Of a stretch of 64,000 bases of DNA, positions 1 through 12,349 are shown one piece after another. Source of the DNA: Haemaphysalis longicornis (lineage: Eukaryota > Arthropoda > Arachnida > Ixodida > Ixodidae); assembly GCA_013339765.2 (NCBI GenBank), contig CM023454.1, positions 57,927,826 through 57,991,825 on the forward strand, given 5' to 3'. The position numbers and the translations under genes were made by a program. Numbering within the stretch: the stretch's first letter is position 1; every line of letters starts with the position of its first letter. The notes below the pieces were generated by a model, which saw only the letters and a list, made by a program, of their open reading frames with translations, was not told where the DNA came from and did not search any database.

Positions 1-2852
1 GCACAACCTCCCAACTATTTTGGTGACTAAGTGTACATAACACCATCCCAGAAATATTCGACGCGCATAAACGCTCACAATACATGTGCCCCTGTCAATA
101 ACCAAAAAACCGGCACATCCTACATGACATGCACACTTCGCAGTCGTGTTAAACATGGCATACACAGCCCAGCTGCCTGTCCCAATTGATACACAGTTAT
201 CTCCACCTGGGTTATTTGAACCCCAAATTCCAAACAGCCGTCTGGTGGCCCATGCGCGTGCTCACAGGTCAAAATGTACTCTCATTGAGTTCACGATTAA
301 AGCCGACGGGGCACACTATTAAGGGCGTTCCGGCTTCGCCCTTGTCACAATTGTTTGGTTTCCTACCCAAACAATGACATCCGCAATCATTCAAAACCAA
401 TCAGCAAGCACTGCTGCCAAAGTAGAAATTCCCCTCCTCCTCACACACTGACCAACCCTCGTCCTTATGCGGCCATATTTGTCTACGGCGATACGTAGCC
501 TGTCGATAGCAGTATTTCTAAGCCCGCTTTTAAAACTTTTAAAAAATATCCTTAATCTTTATAACACTGGTGTGAACTCGGACCATGCTTGGATAGGTGC
601 TAAAGAGGCGACCAATCAACATGCTCTAGCTCTTGTTCTCCAGACCGCCGTGTTTTTAAATCTGTAGATGGCGTCCCGCATTTACCCAACAAACCCTTCT
701 TCCTTATCAAGACATAGCAATACACTACCGCAATCTCCACAGAGGCCCACCGCGCCTTCACCCACTTCTGACGCCGCTGGTGGAACACAGAAGCTTCTTC
801 TACAGGTACACGATTTCCCGCATTGGCAAAAATATTCACAACTGCATCAATTCTCCTTTATTTACATCTCCTCATATAGGAGACTATGGACTCACCATCA
901 CTGCGTATGTGGATTTCCGAACGCACCCATTCCACATTCCTACCCCTTCCCACTAGGAGCTTGGATCTGGCCAAGGAGGTGGTGACCACCCGATCTATGG
1001 AAGTTGCAGAGGCCAAGGGACTTCTGTCACCCTCCTCAGGCCTTCGTATCCACATCCTCATAACAGAAGCATTTTAACTCCATTTATTGTTGTTGTCAAG
1101 GCAGTGCGCTCTGGCCTGTTCGGTCTCCCCACCCGAGCGTATTGCAATATAATGTTTACCGCAGTTAGGATATTGATGATAAGGATTACAATACGCCATG
1201 GCTTCGTATTATTCCTATAAGAATTCGAACTATTCAGACATTTATCTTTATAGTACTGTCATTGTTGAGTGGTTGCTTCCATGCATGGATGTGCCGAGGT
1301 TCATGCTAAGGATAGAAAGCAAACTGCATAGTAAATAGACACAGTGTAGTTCTAGAACAAGTTTTGTCCTGCAGAGAACTGTCCACGACGTTTTCTGCTC
1401 AAAAGGCACGCTCCCGAGTAAGTTAGGAAATCCTCAAAGGCGATATTGGGTGTCCGTGAGTTAAGCAGCTTAGAGTCGAATATTTGCATAAAGGCACACG
1501 CTTTTTGATGTAAGAAAAAAATATTCCTCCTCCTAATTCATGTCCGGTACAGTTATTGTATTGTTCAAGCAACTCGTCTACCAGATTCTGTTAGCGAGGC
1601 GTACACAGCCAATAGACAGGAGGGATGTAGAGGAAGCTAACCATGAATAACCTGTAAATATACGGTTTGAATTGCAAAAGATGACTCGTGTTTAAATTGA
1701 AAGCGTGTTCCCCCACGATGCTCTGTGTAAGCGTCCATCGTCATAAGGGTAGAGGCGATTCTATTTTAAGCTCGTTGAAAGAAAATGTTCTCGGTAATAT
1801 CACATTTGTGAGTATTTTATCTCTAATACTATTTTGCACGCCTGCGATAGTATTCCGGGTATTCGATAAATTGTGGTAGGTAAGTTTTGCTGGATTGTAG
1901 TTTCCTCTTTTCTCATCGCACTGTGGCCCCTTGGCACTCTGGTCAACCCCTCCAGGTGTTTAAATTGTGCCCGAAGAGCTGGGTTTTAAAAAAGCATCCT
2001 AGATGTATGGCCACGTGCTGCAGGGAATAAAACCTCCCTTCATGCACTCCCGGTATATGAAGCGGATGAATGTGAAAACGTTTGGCAGGGATGTGCATTG
2101 AAAAACTTTGCAACGGGGTGCCCCGCTACAGATTCAACATGGTATCTCGTGTCCTCCGCCAGGTCGTAACCCGTTGGGATAGATACATCGAAATTATATC
2201 GCATGGCCTAATATCCGTTCAGCTTGTGGTGGGTTGTGGAATTGATGTTCAGAGAATACATCAACGTCGCGCAGAGCTACGGAGGTGTTGTACCTTTTTT
2301 TCTGGGAAAGAATTTTCGAATTGAATTTTGCGCGTGAGGATCTGCCATTGAATACTATAGACTGCTTTTAGATCAAACGGGCAAAACGCGCAAGGGCCAA
2401 GGGCTGGTGGTATAAAAAGTTTCAATGACAGGGGTGCGAAAGTAGCTGTCGCATAAAAAAAAACTAATTATTGGCTGTTAAGAACACGAGGTATCGGTGA
2501 CTCGACTTTTCAGAGCATTTTTGAAGCAGTTTAAGTTATTTATGCGGTATCAGCAAGGAACGGACGGACACCACGTGTGCATTACCATTTAAATGTTATC
2601 TAGCAAAGTACTGAGCTCCGTGTTGGACACAGAGCTTCGAGCGGAGCTTCATCCACTGGAGCTTCATCAGTGCACCGACGGCCACCGTTTGTGGCTCATG
2701 CTGTTCAGGTTAAAAAAAATTCACCATCTCCCCGAAGAGAACTATGTGGTTATGCAAAGCATAATTGCGGTCGTCCATTCAGCACATCGGACTGTGCAGC
2801 GTGTCTCAACCGAAGCAGCAACTGAGGAAGAGGCGCGCGGACAGGGTTTAAT
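1..2852. other. Unassigned region, no supportable gene
   Basis: Only short overlapping frames occur here, the longest about 110 codons. None shows a recognisable domain, and no splice-flanked exon series could be followed. No terminal repeats, tRNA-like boxes or long tandem repeats were seen. The right edge is the ATAT target duplication of the gypsy A element. Confidence 0.5.
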
Positions 2853-2856
2853 ATAT

Positions 2857-3108
2857 TGTCACGAAGCCAAGGACAACGCAGTTGTCTTGAAGGAGAAACA
2901 AGTTTATTGGAGCGAACTTGTGCTCCCCTAACAACTCAAAAGAATACAGAGTCGGCGAAGCAGCAGTCAACAAAGTGACTAGCACAGGCGAGTGTCGTCG
3001 AATGAATGCCGCGGCGTCTGCTATGCAGGCTTTTATCTTTCGGCGCAAATGTTTCTGGAAACGTCGATTCACATCCAGAACATTATAGATCACAGAAGAT
3101 TATTCTGG
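2857..3108 (-). repeat. Gypsy A 3' LTR (left), truncated
   Basis: Matches the LTRs at 13706, 52620 and 58451 from the TGTCACGAAG terminus to the block ending GATTATTCTGG. After 3108 the sequence jumps to CGACCCGATG, which in gypsy B lies internal to the LTR and PPT (near 53010). About 140 bp, including the LTR's inner end and the PPT, are therefore deleted. On the minus strand the LTR keeps an AATAAA polyadenylation signal near 2903-2908. Confidence 0.88.
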
Positions 3109-3160
3109 CGACCCGATGCTAAAGTAAAACACAGTCCGAACGAACAACAAAAAAAGTCCT

Positions 3161-3575
3161 TCATCCTGCATAGTCAGGTTTCAATCGAACCACGTGGACG
3201 ACTTCGGCCGCGTGCGTCGTCGTGAAGTTCTGGAATCACCATCGAGGATCACCTCGTTGGGAAGTTGGCCGACACGACGTAGAACCTGGTAGGGTCCGAA
3301 ATATTGTCGCAGAAGCTTCTGACTTAGTCCGCGACGACGGTTGGGAGTCCAAACCCACACACGATCCCCAGGGTGGTACTCGGCGTCTCGGCGTCTGAGG
3401 TTGTACCGCCCGGCATCCACCAGTTGTTGGTCCGTTGTACGAACTCGAGCCAGCTGGCGGGCCTCCTCCGCACGCTGAAGGTGTCTTTGGACGTCGGCGT
3501 TGCTGTCGTCGTCTTCTACGTGCGTAAGCATGGCGTCGAGCATCGTAGTCGGCCGTCTTCCGTAGACGAGCTCGA
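3161..3575 (-). pseudogene. Gypsy A integrase C-terminal fragment
   Basis: Encodes the integrase C-terminal region with the GPY/F-type module (RQYFGPYQVL) and the preceding PGDRVWVWTP block, collinear with gypsy B residues from about 235 to the end. It stops abruptly at the 14-bp repeat GTAGACGAGCTCGA (3562-3575), where LINE A1 is inserted. The rest of the integrase resumes at 9204. The host strand ends its pol frame with a stop at about 3161. Confidence 0.88.
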
Positions 3576-3719
3576 TGATGATGATGATGGTTAGTGTTAA
3601 TGGCGCATGGCCAACGAGAGCAAAGAGCGCCAGAGAAGTTATTTATTGAAAAGAAGTGATTACCACAAAAGGTAGGTATAAAAAGGTAAACTGGACATAG
3701 TAAGATCATTAAAGATAAT

Positions 3720-6700
3720 GGTGATGGCTGATGTATAGGGCCAGATTTGATAATGCGTGATAGGAAATGAGGTTTAAAAACTTGACGTCTGACAAATAAT
3801 TAAACACGCGTTTCACAGAAACCATGGCATCATCACCTAGAAACAGCGATGGATGTAGTGGGATATGTTGTCTGTAGAGTTCTCTGAAGTGTTTGTGTAG
3901 TCTTGTGTCAAGTGCCTTGCATTGTACGAGTATGTAGACTACGGATAGGCCCTCTCCACACCTGCTACACAGGGGTCTTGGAGATCTTGTGAGAAGGTGG
4001 GAATGTGTTCCATGCGTGTGGCCTATCCGTTATCGAGCCAGGGTAACTTCGTTGTGCCTGTTGTGTGTGTCAGTGGTGTATGCTCCCAATAGTGGCTTTA
4101 TAACGTGTAGTGTGCTGTCAGTCTGTTGATTCCAGTGTGCCTGCCATGTTGTGCGAAGGTGTTGTCTGATGTGTGATTTGAGGTCGGTGTAGGGCATTGT
4201 TGTTATGTCAACTGTAGTTACAAGGGCAGCAGCAGCCGCCATTTGGTCTGCGGTCTCATTACCTGGTATTCCAGAGTGCACGGGCACCCAGCACACGGTC
4301 ACCTCAAGGTTTAACGCATGCACAGACATAACTAGTACTAATGAGAGCATTGACCACATGGTTTTTAGACTTCTGTGAGGATAATGTACGCACAACACTT
4401 AAAGAATCAGTATAAACTACAGATTTCGGAATTCGACTTAGAACAATATGTTTAACTACAAGAAGTATGCCATAGGCCTCTGCCGTAAAGATACTTGTAT
4501 TTCTATTCATGGTTCTACAGACATTAAAGGTGCCACCATGCGCAGCACAACAAACAGTTGTGGCAGTTTTTGAAGCATCCGTGTAAAATTGAGCACACTT
4601 ATATTTGTGCTGCAGGGACAAGAAATGTTGCACGATCGCGCTTCTAGGCACTCTGTTTTTGTCGACACTTATAAAAGATACATCACATGATATCGGGCAA
4701 AGCTGCCACGGCACTAGAAGTTCAGTAGCAGAGGTTTTGATGGTGTCTGAGAACATGACATCAAGTTGTGACGCTTTTTCTCTCACTCTGAAAGCGAAGA
4801 GAGCAGGGACTGAATGGACGATTAGGAAGAAGTTGAGATATGGATGTATCATAAAAACTGATGTAAAAGGATGGTGAGGCATTGATGAGATTTTAAAAGC
4901 ATAAAGCAGGTCTGTGTAAGCTCGCTGACATTCTAGGCTCCATTTGTTGCACTCTACATACAGACTTTCGACTGGACTAGTCCGAAAGGCACCACACGAC
5001 AAGCGGAGCCCTATATAAGGCACAGGGTGCAGCATTCTGAGGGATGTTTTAGTGGCTGACCCATAGACAAGACTACAATAGTCCAGTAGTGAACCTATCA
5101 AGCTGGTAAAAACACGTAAAAAAAGTTGTGTGTCATCACCAAACGAAATGTGCGACAGAACCTTCAGAATATTCATTGTTTTTAAGCATTTATGTTTTAG
5201 TTGTTTTATGTGTGGGATGAATGTGAGCTTTTCGTCAAAGATTGTACCTAAAAACGTGTGTTCCTTTTTGACAGGAATCGAGACACCATTGAGTTGAATG
5301 TCCGGATCCGGCCGGATGCCACGCCTCTTGGAAAACAAAACACAAGTGCACTTCCCTGGATTAAATTTAAAACCTTTGCTGTCTGCCCAACCAGCTAGCT
5401 TGTTAACACCAAGCTCGACATGGCGCTCGCAGAAAGACAGGTTACAAGACTTAAAGGATAATTGTACGTCGTCTACATAAAGTGAGCAGGATATCGACGG
5501 TGGCAACGCCTTCCTGAGGGAATTCATTTTCACAATAAAAAGGGTGCAACTTAAACTCCACCTTGTGGCACTCTATTTTCCTGCACATGCACCCTAGAGA
5601 GTGGAGTTCCAAGTCGCACGCGAAACGTCCTTACGGACATGAACCTGAAAAGCGTGTTCATCATGTTACCAGTTATGCCAAAGGACTTCAGATCGATGAG
5701 GATACCATACCTCCAAGCAGTGTCATACGCCTTTTCTAGATCAAAGAATACTGTCATACAGTACTGCTTATGGAGGAAAGCATCTTTATATATGACTCTA
5801 ACGCAACGAGTTGATCGTTAGTAGATCGCACCTCCCTGAAGCCCGCCTGGCAGCTCTCGAGAAGACCATGATACTCTAAGAAGTACACGAGTCTCCTGTT
5901 TATCATATTCTCAAAGAGCTTACACAGGCAGCTTGTCAGGGCAATGGGACGATAACTGGCGGGAGAGGAAGGGTCCTTCACTTCCTTTAGGAAAGCCACT
6001 ACAATGGCCTCCTTCCAAGAGCGTGGAATGTGCCCCGAAAGCCATATTTTGTTGTATAGGTGTAGGAGTGTTTCAAGTGTGTGTGAGTGTAAGAATTGTA
6101 TCATTGTGTAAGTAGTCTTATCTGCCCCTGGAGCTGAAGGTTTACATGTGGTCAAAGCAGCCTTCAGCTCATGAATTGAAAATGGAGAATTGTACGAAGT
6201 TTGCGACTTCTTGGTATCACGCAGGCACTTCTTTTCAGCAGATGTTTTTTGTTTCATGAAAGTGTTTGTGTAGGGTGCTGAGCTGGACACGTGTTCGAAG
6301 TGTTGTGCAAGTGTGTTAGCATGGTCTTCAAGTGTGTCCCCTGTTGTACAAACGAGGGCCAAGCTGTGTGTCTGTAGTCCTTTGAGCTTACGTATATGTG
6401 TCCAGACTTGTGTGTGTCCGTGTTTGAATTAATGGATGTAAAGAAGGTGTGCCAACTCTCGTTTTGCCCCGAGGCGCACACATTTTCCTAACGCCTTGGC
6501 CCGTTTGAACAAAATGAGGTTACCCGACGTGGGGTACGTACGAAGGATACCCACGCCTTGTTCTGGGCCTGTCGCGCCCTCCTGCAGTCCTCGTTCCACC
6601 AGGGCCTCCTTAGGGTACGGGACCCACTGGAGGCCTGGGGAATGGACTTTTCGGCGGCGTCGAGGATGTGCGCCGTGACGAGCTGGGCGGCTTCCTCCAC

Positions 6701-7516
6701 GTGTAGGTGTTTTATAGATGTGTGGTGTAGTTGACATGTTTGTGAGAATGTACTCCAGATTGCTTGTGATTCATTAAACCTTTTATGGGAAGATGGACTG
6801 CTTGGGCCTATACCTATATACGTTAATGAAGTGGGGAAATGGTCACTACTATATGGGTCTGTGCCCACACCCCACTCAAGACATGGAAAGAGAACTGCGG
6901 AACCAATAGCCAAGTCAAGATGCGAGTATGTATTGTGTCCTAAGTTATGTTATGTAGGCTGTTCTTTGTTGAAAAGGCATGCTCCGGAGGATGTAAGAAA
7001 CTTATCTATGAGGCGACCTCGGGCATCCGTTCTGGAGGAGCCCCAAAGAAAGTTGTGCGCATTAAGGTCACCTGTTAGTATGTATGGTTCGGGCAGCTGG
7101 TCAACCAGTGCCTCGAAATCAGAGCTCAGAAGTGCATGATCAGGAGGAATGTAAATGGAGCATTATTATTGTTCGAATTGCTCCATTGTTGCTCCATTGA
7201 ATTGCTCCATTGAATTATTGTTCGAAATATTATTGTTCGAATTGCTACAGCCTCGAGGACAGTGTTCAGAGTGACAGGGTGGCATGCTAATGATTTCCGG
7301 GCGATAATGGCCACACCTCCTGAACAGTGGGTGCAGCCAACCCTGTCCTTTCTGAATACCATGTACTTATTTAAGAAATTTCTTTGTTTAGAATTGAGGT
7401 GGGTTTCCTGGAGGCACATGATACTTGGCTGACTGGCATACATAATTTCATACACATCGTCAAGATTTTTAAGGAGGCCTCTGCAGTTCCATTGAATCTC
7501 TGTTTTCTGTTCCCAT
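3720..7516 (-). pseudogene. LINE A1 ORF2: endonuclease, RT, RNase H (broken)
   Basis: Minus-strand ORF2 begins at an ATG near 7516. It runs through the endonuclease start (QWNCRG, then LQETHLNS), the endonuclease end (GSDHFPTSL-type block, here SSDHFPTSL near 6830), RT with the first Asp block (FFDLEKAYDTAW, about 5740) and the YVDD catalytic box (near 5470). RNase H follows (FYTDASKT near 4570, WVPVHSGIPGNETAD near 4270), then a terminal CSRCG..C zinc-like motif near 3940. It is split over several frames at about 7140, 6480, 5755, 5550 and 4310, so no intact protein results. A one-base indel lies just after the start relative to copy A2. The endonuclease-to-linker region is further altered by a local repeat patch at 7162-7248. 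Confidence 0.88.
7162..7248. repeat. Local slippage-type repeats inside LINE A1 endonuclease
   Basis: Short words TTGTTCGAATTGC and TTGCTCCATTGAA recur several times, with partial copies interleaved. The equivalent part of LINE A2 (about 17555-17595) has none of this and reads as unique sequence. It looks like local template switching or replication slippage after insertion. Confidence 0.7.
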
Positions 7517-7525
7517 TATTTAAAT

Positions 7526-9075
7526 TTAAGAATGACTGGAGTGTGTGTGTTGGTGTGTGTTCATGTGTACGTCTTTCGGGGCTGTTACTCGTGGATTAGG
7601 CTTTTTAGGCCTTTCTACTTGCTTGGCCGTCGGAGGCCGCTCCTTGCGCTGCGTTGCAGGCAGGAACGGCGCGACGTCCATTTCGTCATCAAATGTCCTG
7701 GGGGTGCCCGTCGAACCGGGCCCCCCGGACATGGTCCCCCTTCGGGAGCCCTTCGTTTGATCCGCCACCGCCGCGGGCGTCGGGGACGCCAGAAGTGGCA
7801 CGGGCGGTGCGGTGATGGTGGGAGCCGATGCGGGGCCCCCGATGTCCATCCCCTCGACACCATCCAACGTACTGGAGGACGGGGAGGAAGCGGGGGGAGC
7901 GGCACCGGTCCCAACGGAAGAGGTTGGTACCACAACCGCTGCTGCCTCAGCAAGCGGCGTGGAGGCGGGTTGAGCTGCCTGACGCAACCCAGGGGGGGGG
8001 GGGGCGGCGAAGGGACCAGGTCAGACTCGCTGACCTGGGTCCCCGTGGAAACCAGACGCCGCGCCGCCCCCAGGCGAGCTGCGTCGGCGTACCTCCCCAG
8101 GGGGAAAGAGGCGAACCTCGTTCGCGCCTCTGGGAAGGTGATGTTCTCAGTTACATTGATGTTGATTATCTTTTTTTCCGTTTGAAATTTTTCGCACTTG
8201 CGGGAGTAGGCTGCACGCACCCCCCCGCAGTTTACACAAGAGAGGGTGTCGGATGGACAGTTGTCGCTCGGATGGTCATACAACGCGCATTTTGCACATG
8301 TCGTTCAGCCACGGCAAGAGTTTGTACCATGACCGAACCGCTGGCACTTGAAACAGCGCCGCGGGTTCGGGATGTAGGGACGGATGGAGCAACGAATAAA
8401 ACTTGCATTTATGTGTTGTGGTAGAACTGCGTGGTAGAAAGTCAAGATAATGTGTTTGGTGGGAATCTCCTTGTCGTCTATGCGGATAGTGATGCGTCTC
8501 ACGGCAGTGACGCCCTGATCCTTCAAGCCGGCAAGGAGATCCGCATCCGTTTCATTCAAGAGATCGGTCTCGGATATCACATCCTGGGAGCTGTTGAGGC
8601 TCCGATGGGGTGTGACCCTGATGTCTAGATCAGCCAGTCTAGTCTGAGCTAGAAGCTTCGTGGACTGCTGCTTGTCATTTACCTCGATTAGTAGTTCACC
8701 AGATCTTTGTTTTTTGCACTTATATGATTTTCCTATTGTGGCTTCAAGATATTTTGCGATCAAGAAGACTGACTGAGATGCAAGAGGGTGGGTTGGATAG
8801 AGGGACTCCATGACAAGAAATCGAGAGTAATGATCTGGTTCAGGAAATGTCAAAGATGGCAATGAACGAAAAGATACTTCGGTGCGGCCCCTTTTCAGGC
8901 ACCGATCACGTTTGGGGGGGTTGTAATTACCATAGGGCATAGTATAAACGCAGGGAGACTGGGGTACCTTCTTCTTTGACCTTACCCTGGTAGTCAAAGA
9001 GGTCCCGGAGCTCCCTGCCTTGTAGACAGGCAGGGAGCCCATCGGCCAGAGCTTGACCAAGGGTGCGACGGCCAC
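7526..9075 (-). pseudogene. LINE A1 ORF1: gag-like nucleic-acid-binding protein (nonsense)
   Basis: From an ATG at 9075 the frame is open for 256 codons and includes the first CCHC knuckle (CFKCQRFGHGTNSC). A TGA near 8305 then replaces the CGA of copy A2 just before the second knuckle (CAKC..H..NC). Downstream the second and third cysteine clusters, a FASFPLGRYADAAR segment and a Pro/Ala-rich C-terminal part can be followed in shifted frames to about 7526. ORF1 proteins of this kind coat element RNA. The nonsense mutation plus frameshifts make this copy non-functional. Confidence 0.85.
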
Positions 9076-9203
9076 CGTTAGAGGTTTCTACCCATCACCT
9101 TAAAAACACATCACCACGGTAGGTCACAGCTTATGTTGGGGGGCTCGGGGTCCGCGGTATCGCCAGTACCGTCAACAAGATTACTCAAGGTGCCCCGTGC
9201 GGG

Positions 9204-12060
9204 GTAGACAAGCTCGAACGGCGTCATCTGCGTAGTTTCTTGTATACCCGTGTTGTACGCAAAGGTGACGTACGGTAGCACTTCGTCCCAAGTCTTATGT
9301 TCAGCGTCGACGTACATGGACAGCATATCCGCAATTGTCTTGTTCAGGCGTTCCGTTAGTCCGTTCGTTTGGGGGGGGGGGTAGGTACGCCGTTTTTCTT
9401 CGGTGATCCGTGTTGCTGTAGCGTAATATCCCTGGCATCAGCTCCGCAGTAAAGGCCGTTCCGCGGTCCGTGATTAGGACTTCCGGGGTTCCATGTCGCA
9501 GCACAACTTGGCTTATGAAGAAATTATCGACTTCTTGTGGAGTCCCCTTCGGAAGTGCGGCGCTCTCTGCGGAGCGCGTCATGTAGTCTGTCGCTACAAC
9601 AATCCACTTGTTCTTGGATCGGAATGTAGGGAACGGGCCCAGAAGGTCCATTTTAATCTGTTGGAAGGGCGTAGATGGGACGCCGATTGGTTGCAGAGTT
9701 CCGGCGGGTCTTATCGGCGGCTTTTTTTGTCGCTGGCAGTCACGGCAGCTCCGGACGTAGTGGGTGATGTCGGATGCAAGGCGCGGCCAGCAGTACTTTG
9801 CCTTGATTTTCCCAATTGTGCGAGCGGTGCCAAGATGTCCGGAAGACGGGTCTTCGTGGCACGCTTCCAAAATTTCGTCACGAAGATCTGCCGGGATCAC
9901 AAGAGGATAATTTGCTCTCGTTCCTTTTTCAGGCTGAATGCAGGTAAGTTGCCTTTGAAGGCCAGGGGCACGGCGACATTGCATCCTTGGAGGTAGTCGA
10001 TCATGACGCGTATATCGGGGTCGGCACGCTGCTGGGCGGCCAGATCGCTCTGCCGGATTTATAAACTACTGTAACGTCGAATTTTTGCAGGCGCAAGCTC
10101 CACCTACCAAGAGGGCCAGAGGGGTCCTTCAAATTGGCTAGCCAACACAGCGCATGGTGGTCTGTTACAACCTTGAATGGCCTTTCATACACGTATAGGC
10201 GACATTTTGAAATCGCCCATATAATAGCCAGGCACTCTTTCTCAGAGGCAGAATAGTTTTTCTCCTCCTTCGACAGACCACGGCTGGCATAGGCGATTAC
10301 CCTTTCGCAGACGCTTTGCTTTAGGACAAGGACGGCACCCAAGCCTATATCACTGGCGTCCGTGTGCATTTCCGTTTCGGCATTTTCGTCGAAATGCGCG
10401 AGAAAAGACGGGCTTCTCAGGCATTGTTGCAGCTCGCAGAAACATGTTTCTTGGGCATTTTCCCAGCTGAAAGGGGTGCTTTGTTTCGTCAAGCGGGTGA
10501 GTCAAGCAATGCGGGCGAAGTTTGCGACGAAGCGCCTGTAGTATGCGCATAGTCCGAGAAAGCTCCGACCGCCCTTCTTACCTTTCGGTCATGGGAAGTT
10601 CGCAATGGCAGAAGTTTTCGCCGGATCAGGCCGAACGCCCGCGGCGTTGACGACATGGCCCAAAAACTTGAGTTCCTCGTACCCGAAGCGGCACTTTTGA
10701 GGCTTCAGCATTATCCCCGACGTACGGATGGCCTCGAGTACAGAGTGCAACCTTCCAAGGTGCAACATCGTCCAGGTATACGAGGCAGGTGTGCCACTTC
10801 AGGCCAGCTAGCACTGTGTCCATGACTCGTTGAAACGTAGCTGGCGCCGTGCAGAACCCGAACGGCATCACCTTGAACTGGTATAGGCCGTCCGTGGTCA
10901 TAAATGCAGTCTTCTCTCTGTCTCTCTTGTCCACTTTAATTGGCCAGTAGCCGGTCTTCAGATCCATCGATGAGAAGTACTTCGCGTGGCTGAGGTGGTC
11001 GAGGGCGTCGACGATTCGTGGGACGGGGTACACGTCCTTTTCGGTGATTTTGTTCAGTCGCCGGTAGTCAACGCCAAACCTGAATGTGCAGCCTTTTTTC
11101 TTCACGAGTACGACCGGGCAGCCCAGGGGCTTTTCGACGGCTGTATAATGTCGTCGCTGAGCATGTCGTCGACTTGAGTCCAGATGGCTTCCCGCTCATG
11201 TGAAGAGACGCGGTATGGTGACTGCTGGGTTGGTCGGGCTCCATCTTCGGTTGTGATTTGGTGCTTCGCCAGAGGTGTGTGACGTAGTTTTGAGTTCGAC
11301 GAAGAACACTCTCTCTGGCGATGCAGCAAATCCAATAATTTCTGTCGGTCTTCTTGCGGTCACGCCGGATTCACGTCGAAGGGATTCGGAAGCCTGAAGG
11401 TCTATTCGGGTTCGCGTTCAAAGTCGGCAACCGCCATCACGTCACTTGCTTCTTGCGTTTCTTTGAGGTACGCAATTGCAGTGCCCCTGTTTAAGTGCTG
11501 GTATTCCTCGCTGAAATTAGTCACGAAAAGTTGGGGAGTGGCGTTGCGTAAAGCGCGCAATGCCTCTATCAATGAAGACACCGCAATTGAGGAGCAACCT
11601 TTGGTCACTCTCTACAATAGTGTCGACGCCAGGAACAGCATCTTCAAAGAAGACGGTGATCATCAAGCTTTGCGCGGGGTGGCAGTGTGACATAATCATC
11701 GGTGATCCTTAAAGCAGCACGGTGTTCGGGGTTCGGTTCTGGCGACATGGAGTGATCGGAGAAAAAATTATGTACTTGGTCTGTACATCAATTATTGCAC
11801 CACTGTCCGTCAAAAATTCCATTCCAAGATTTACGTCACGGGAGCAGTTAGGCAAAATGACGAACGTCACAGGGTACGTTGTGCCGTCTATGGTAACGCG
11901 CGATGTGCACGTTCCACTTGGCGTCACGAGGTGGCCTCCTGCTGTGCGAATATGCGGACCGTCCCATCTGGTCATAACTTTCTTCAGCTTAGACCCAAAA
12001 GGTCCGCTCATGAAGAGTAGTCGGCGCCCGTGTGTATAAGGGCGACTACTTTAAAGCCGT
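9204..12060 (-). pseudogene. Gypsy A pol: protease, RT, RNase H, integrase core (broken)
   Basis: Minus-strand order: a protease region near 11709-12011 (C-terminal half visible, including NLGMEFL), then linker. RT follows at 10626-11340, with DYRRLN, SSMDLKTGYW, MPFGFCTAPATFQ and an intact YLDD. RNase H is at 10001-10560 (TDASDIGLGAVL, DHHALCWL), then the integrase zinc-binding and core region 9301-9984 (HLGTART.., CRDCQ, ITDRGTAF). Frameshifts occur at about 11105, after YLDD near 10760, at 10570, 10040, 9385 and elsewhere. The integrase is cut by LINE A1 at 9204. A poly-C/G run near 9369 disrupts the HPQTN block before the catalytic Glu. Confidence 0.88.
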
Positions 12061-12349
12061 CCATGGACTGCTGAACGTCGGACGCTGCCTTCTTCGAGTT
12101 CCGGGTGCGTCGTGGCGTCGTATCTCAGCTTCAGCGTTTTGACGGTCGGGCACTGTGCGTCGTGGTATTCGTGGTATTCTCAGCGGCAGGTTCGGTCATG
12201 TCAGGTACACGTCGCGCCGTTTTGCTGTCGTCGTGGTCGGGAGTCACGTCAGGGTTAGATTGGGTAGTTGGGGTTGGGGCGTGTCTTGAATCATGGTCTT
12301 CAGCGAGTCACTGCGTCGTTGGAGGGTTTTCATTTTTCCGCCGTTGTGC

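Larger units (their letters stand above)
3576..9203 (-). mobile_element. Non-LTR retrotransposon (I-like, RNase H-bearing), copy A1
   Basis: A 5.6-kb element with minus-strand order 5' UTR, ORF1 (CCHC gag-like), ORF2 (endonuclease, RT, RNase H, terminal CxxC..H..C), then a 3' tail of ATC repeats seen on the plus strand as TGATGATGATGATGG at 3576. It is flanked by an imperfect 14-bp duplication, GTAGACGAGCTCGA (3562-3575) and GTAGACAAGCTCGA (9204-9217), inside gypsy A integrase. Copy A2 at 14022-19552 is collinear over its length. Clade is inferred from RT plus RNase H plus CCHC ORF1; an R1 or related clade is possible. Confidence 0.92.

Noticed and set aside
3236..3709. 157-codon frame in gypsy A integrase region
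   Set aside because: Antisense or shifted shadow of the integrase C-terminus extending into LINE A1; low-complexity His/Arg runs.
7532..8424. Plus-strand frames of about 200 codons, Arg/Gly-rich
   Set aside because: Opposite-strand shadows of LINE A1 ORF1, whose GC-rich Pro/Ala coding gives open antisense frames.
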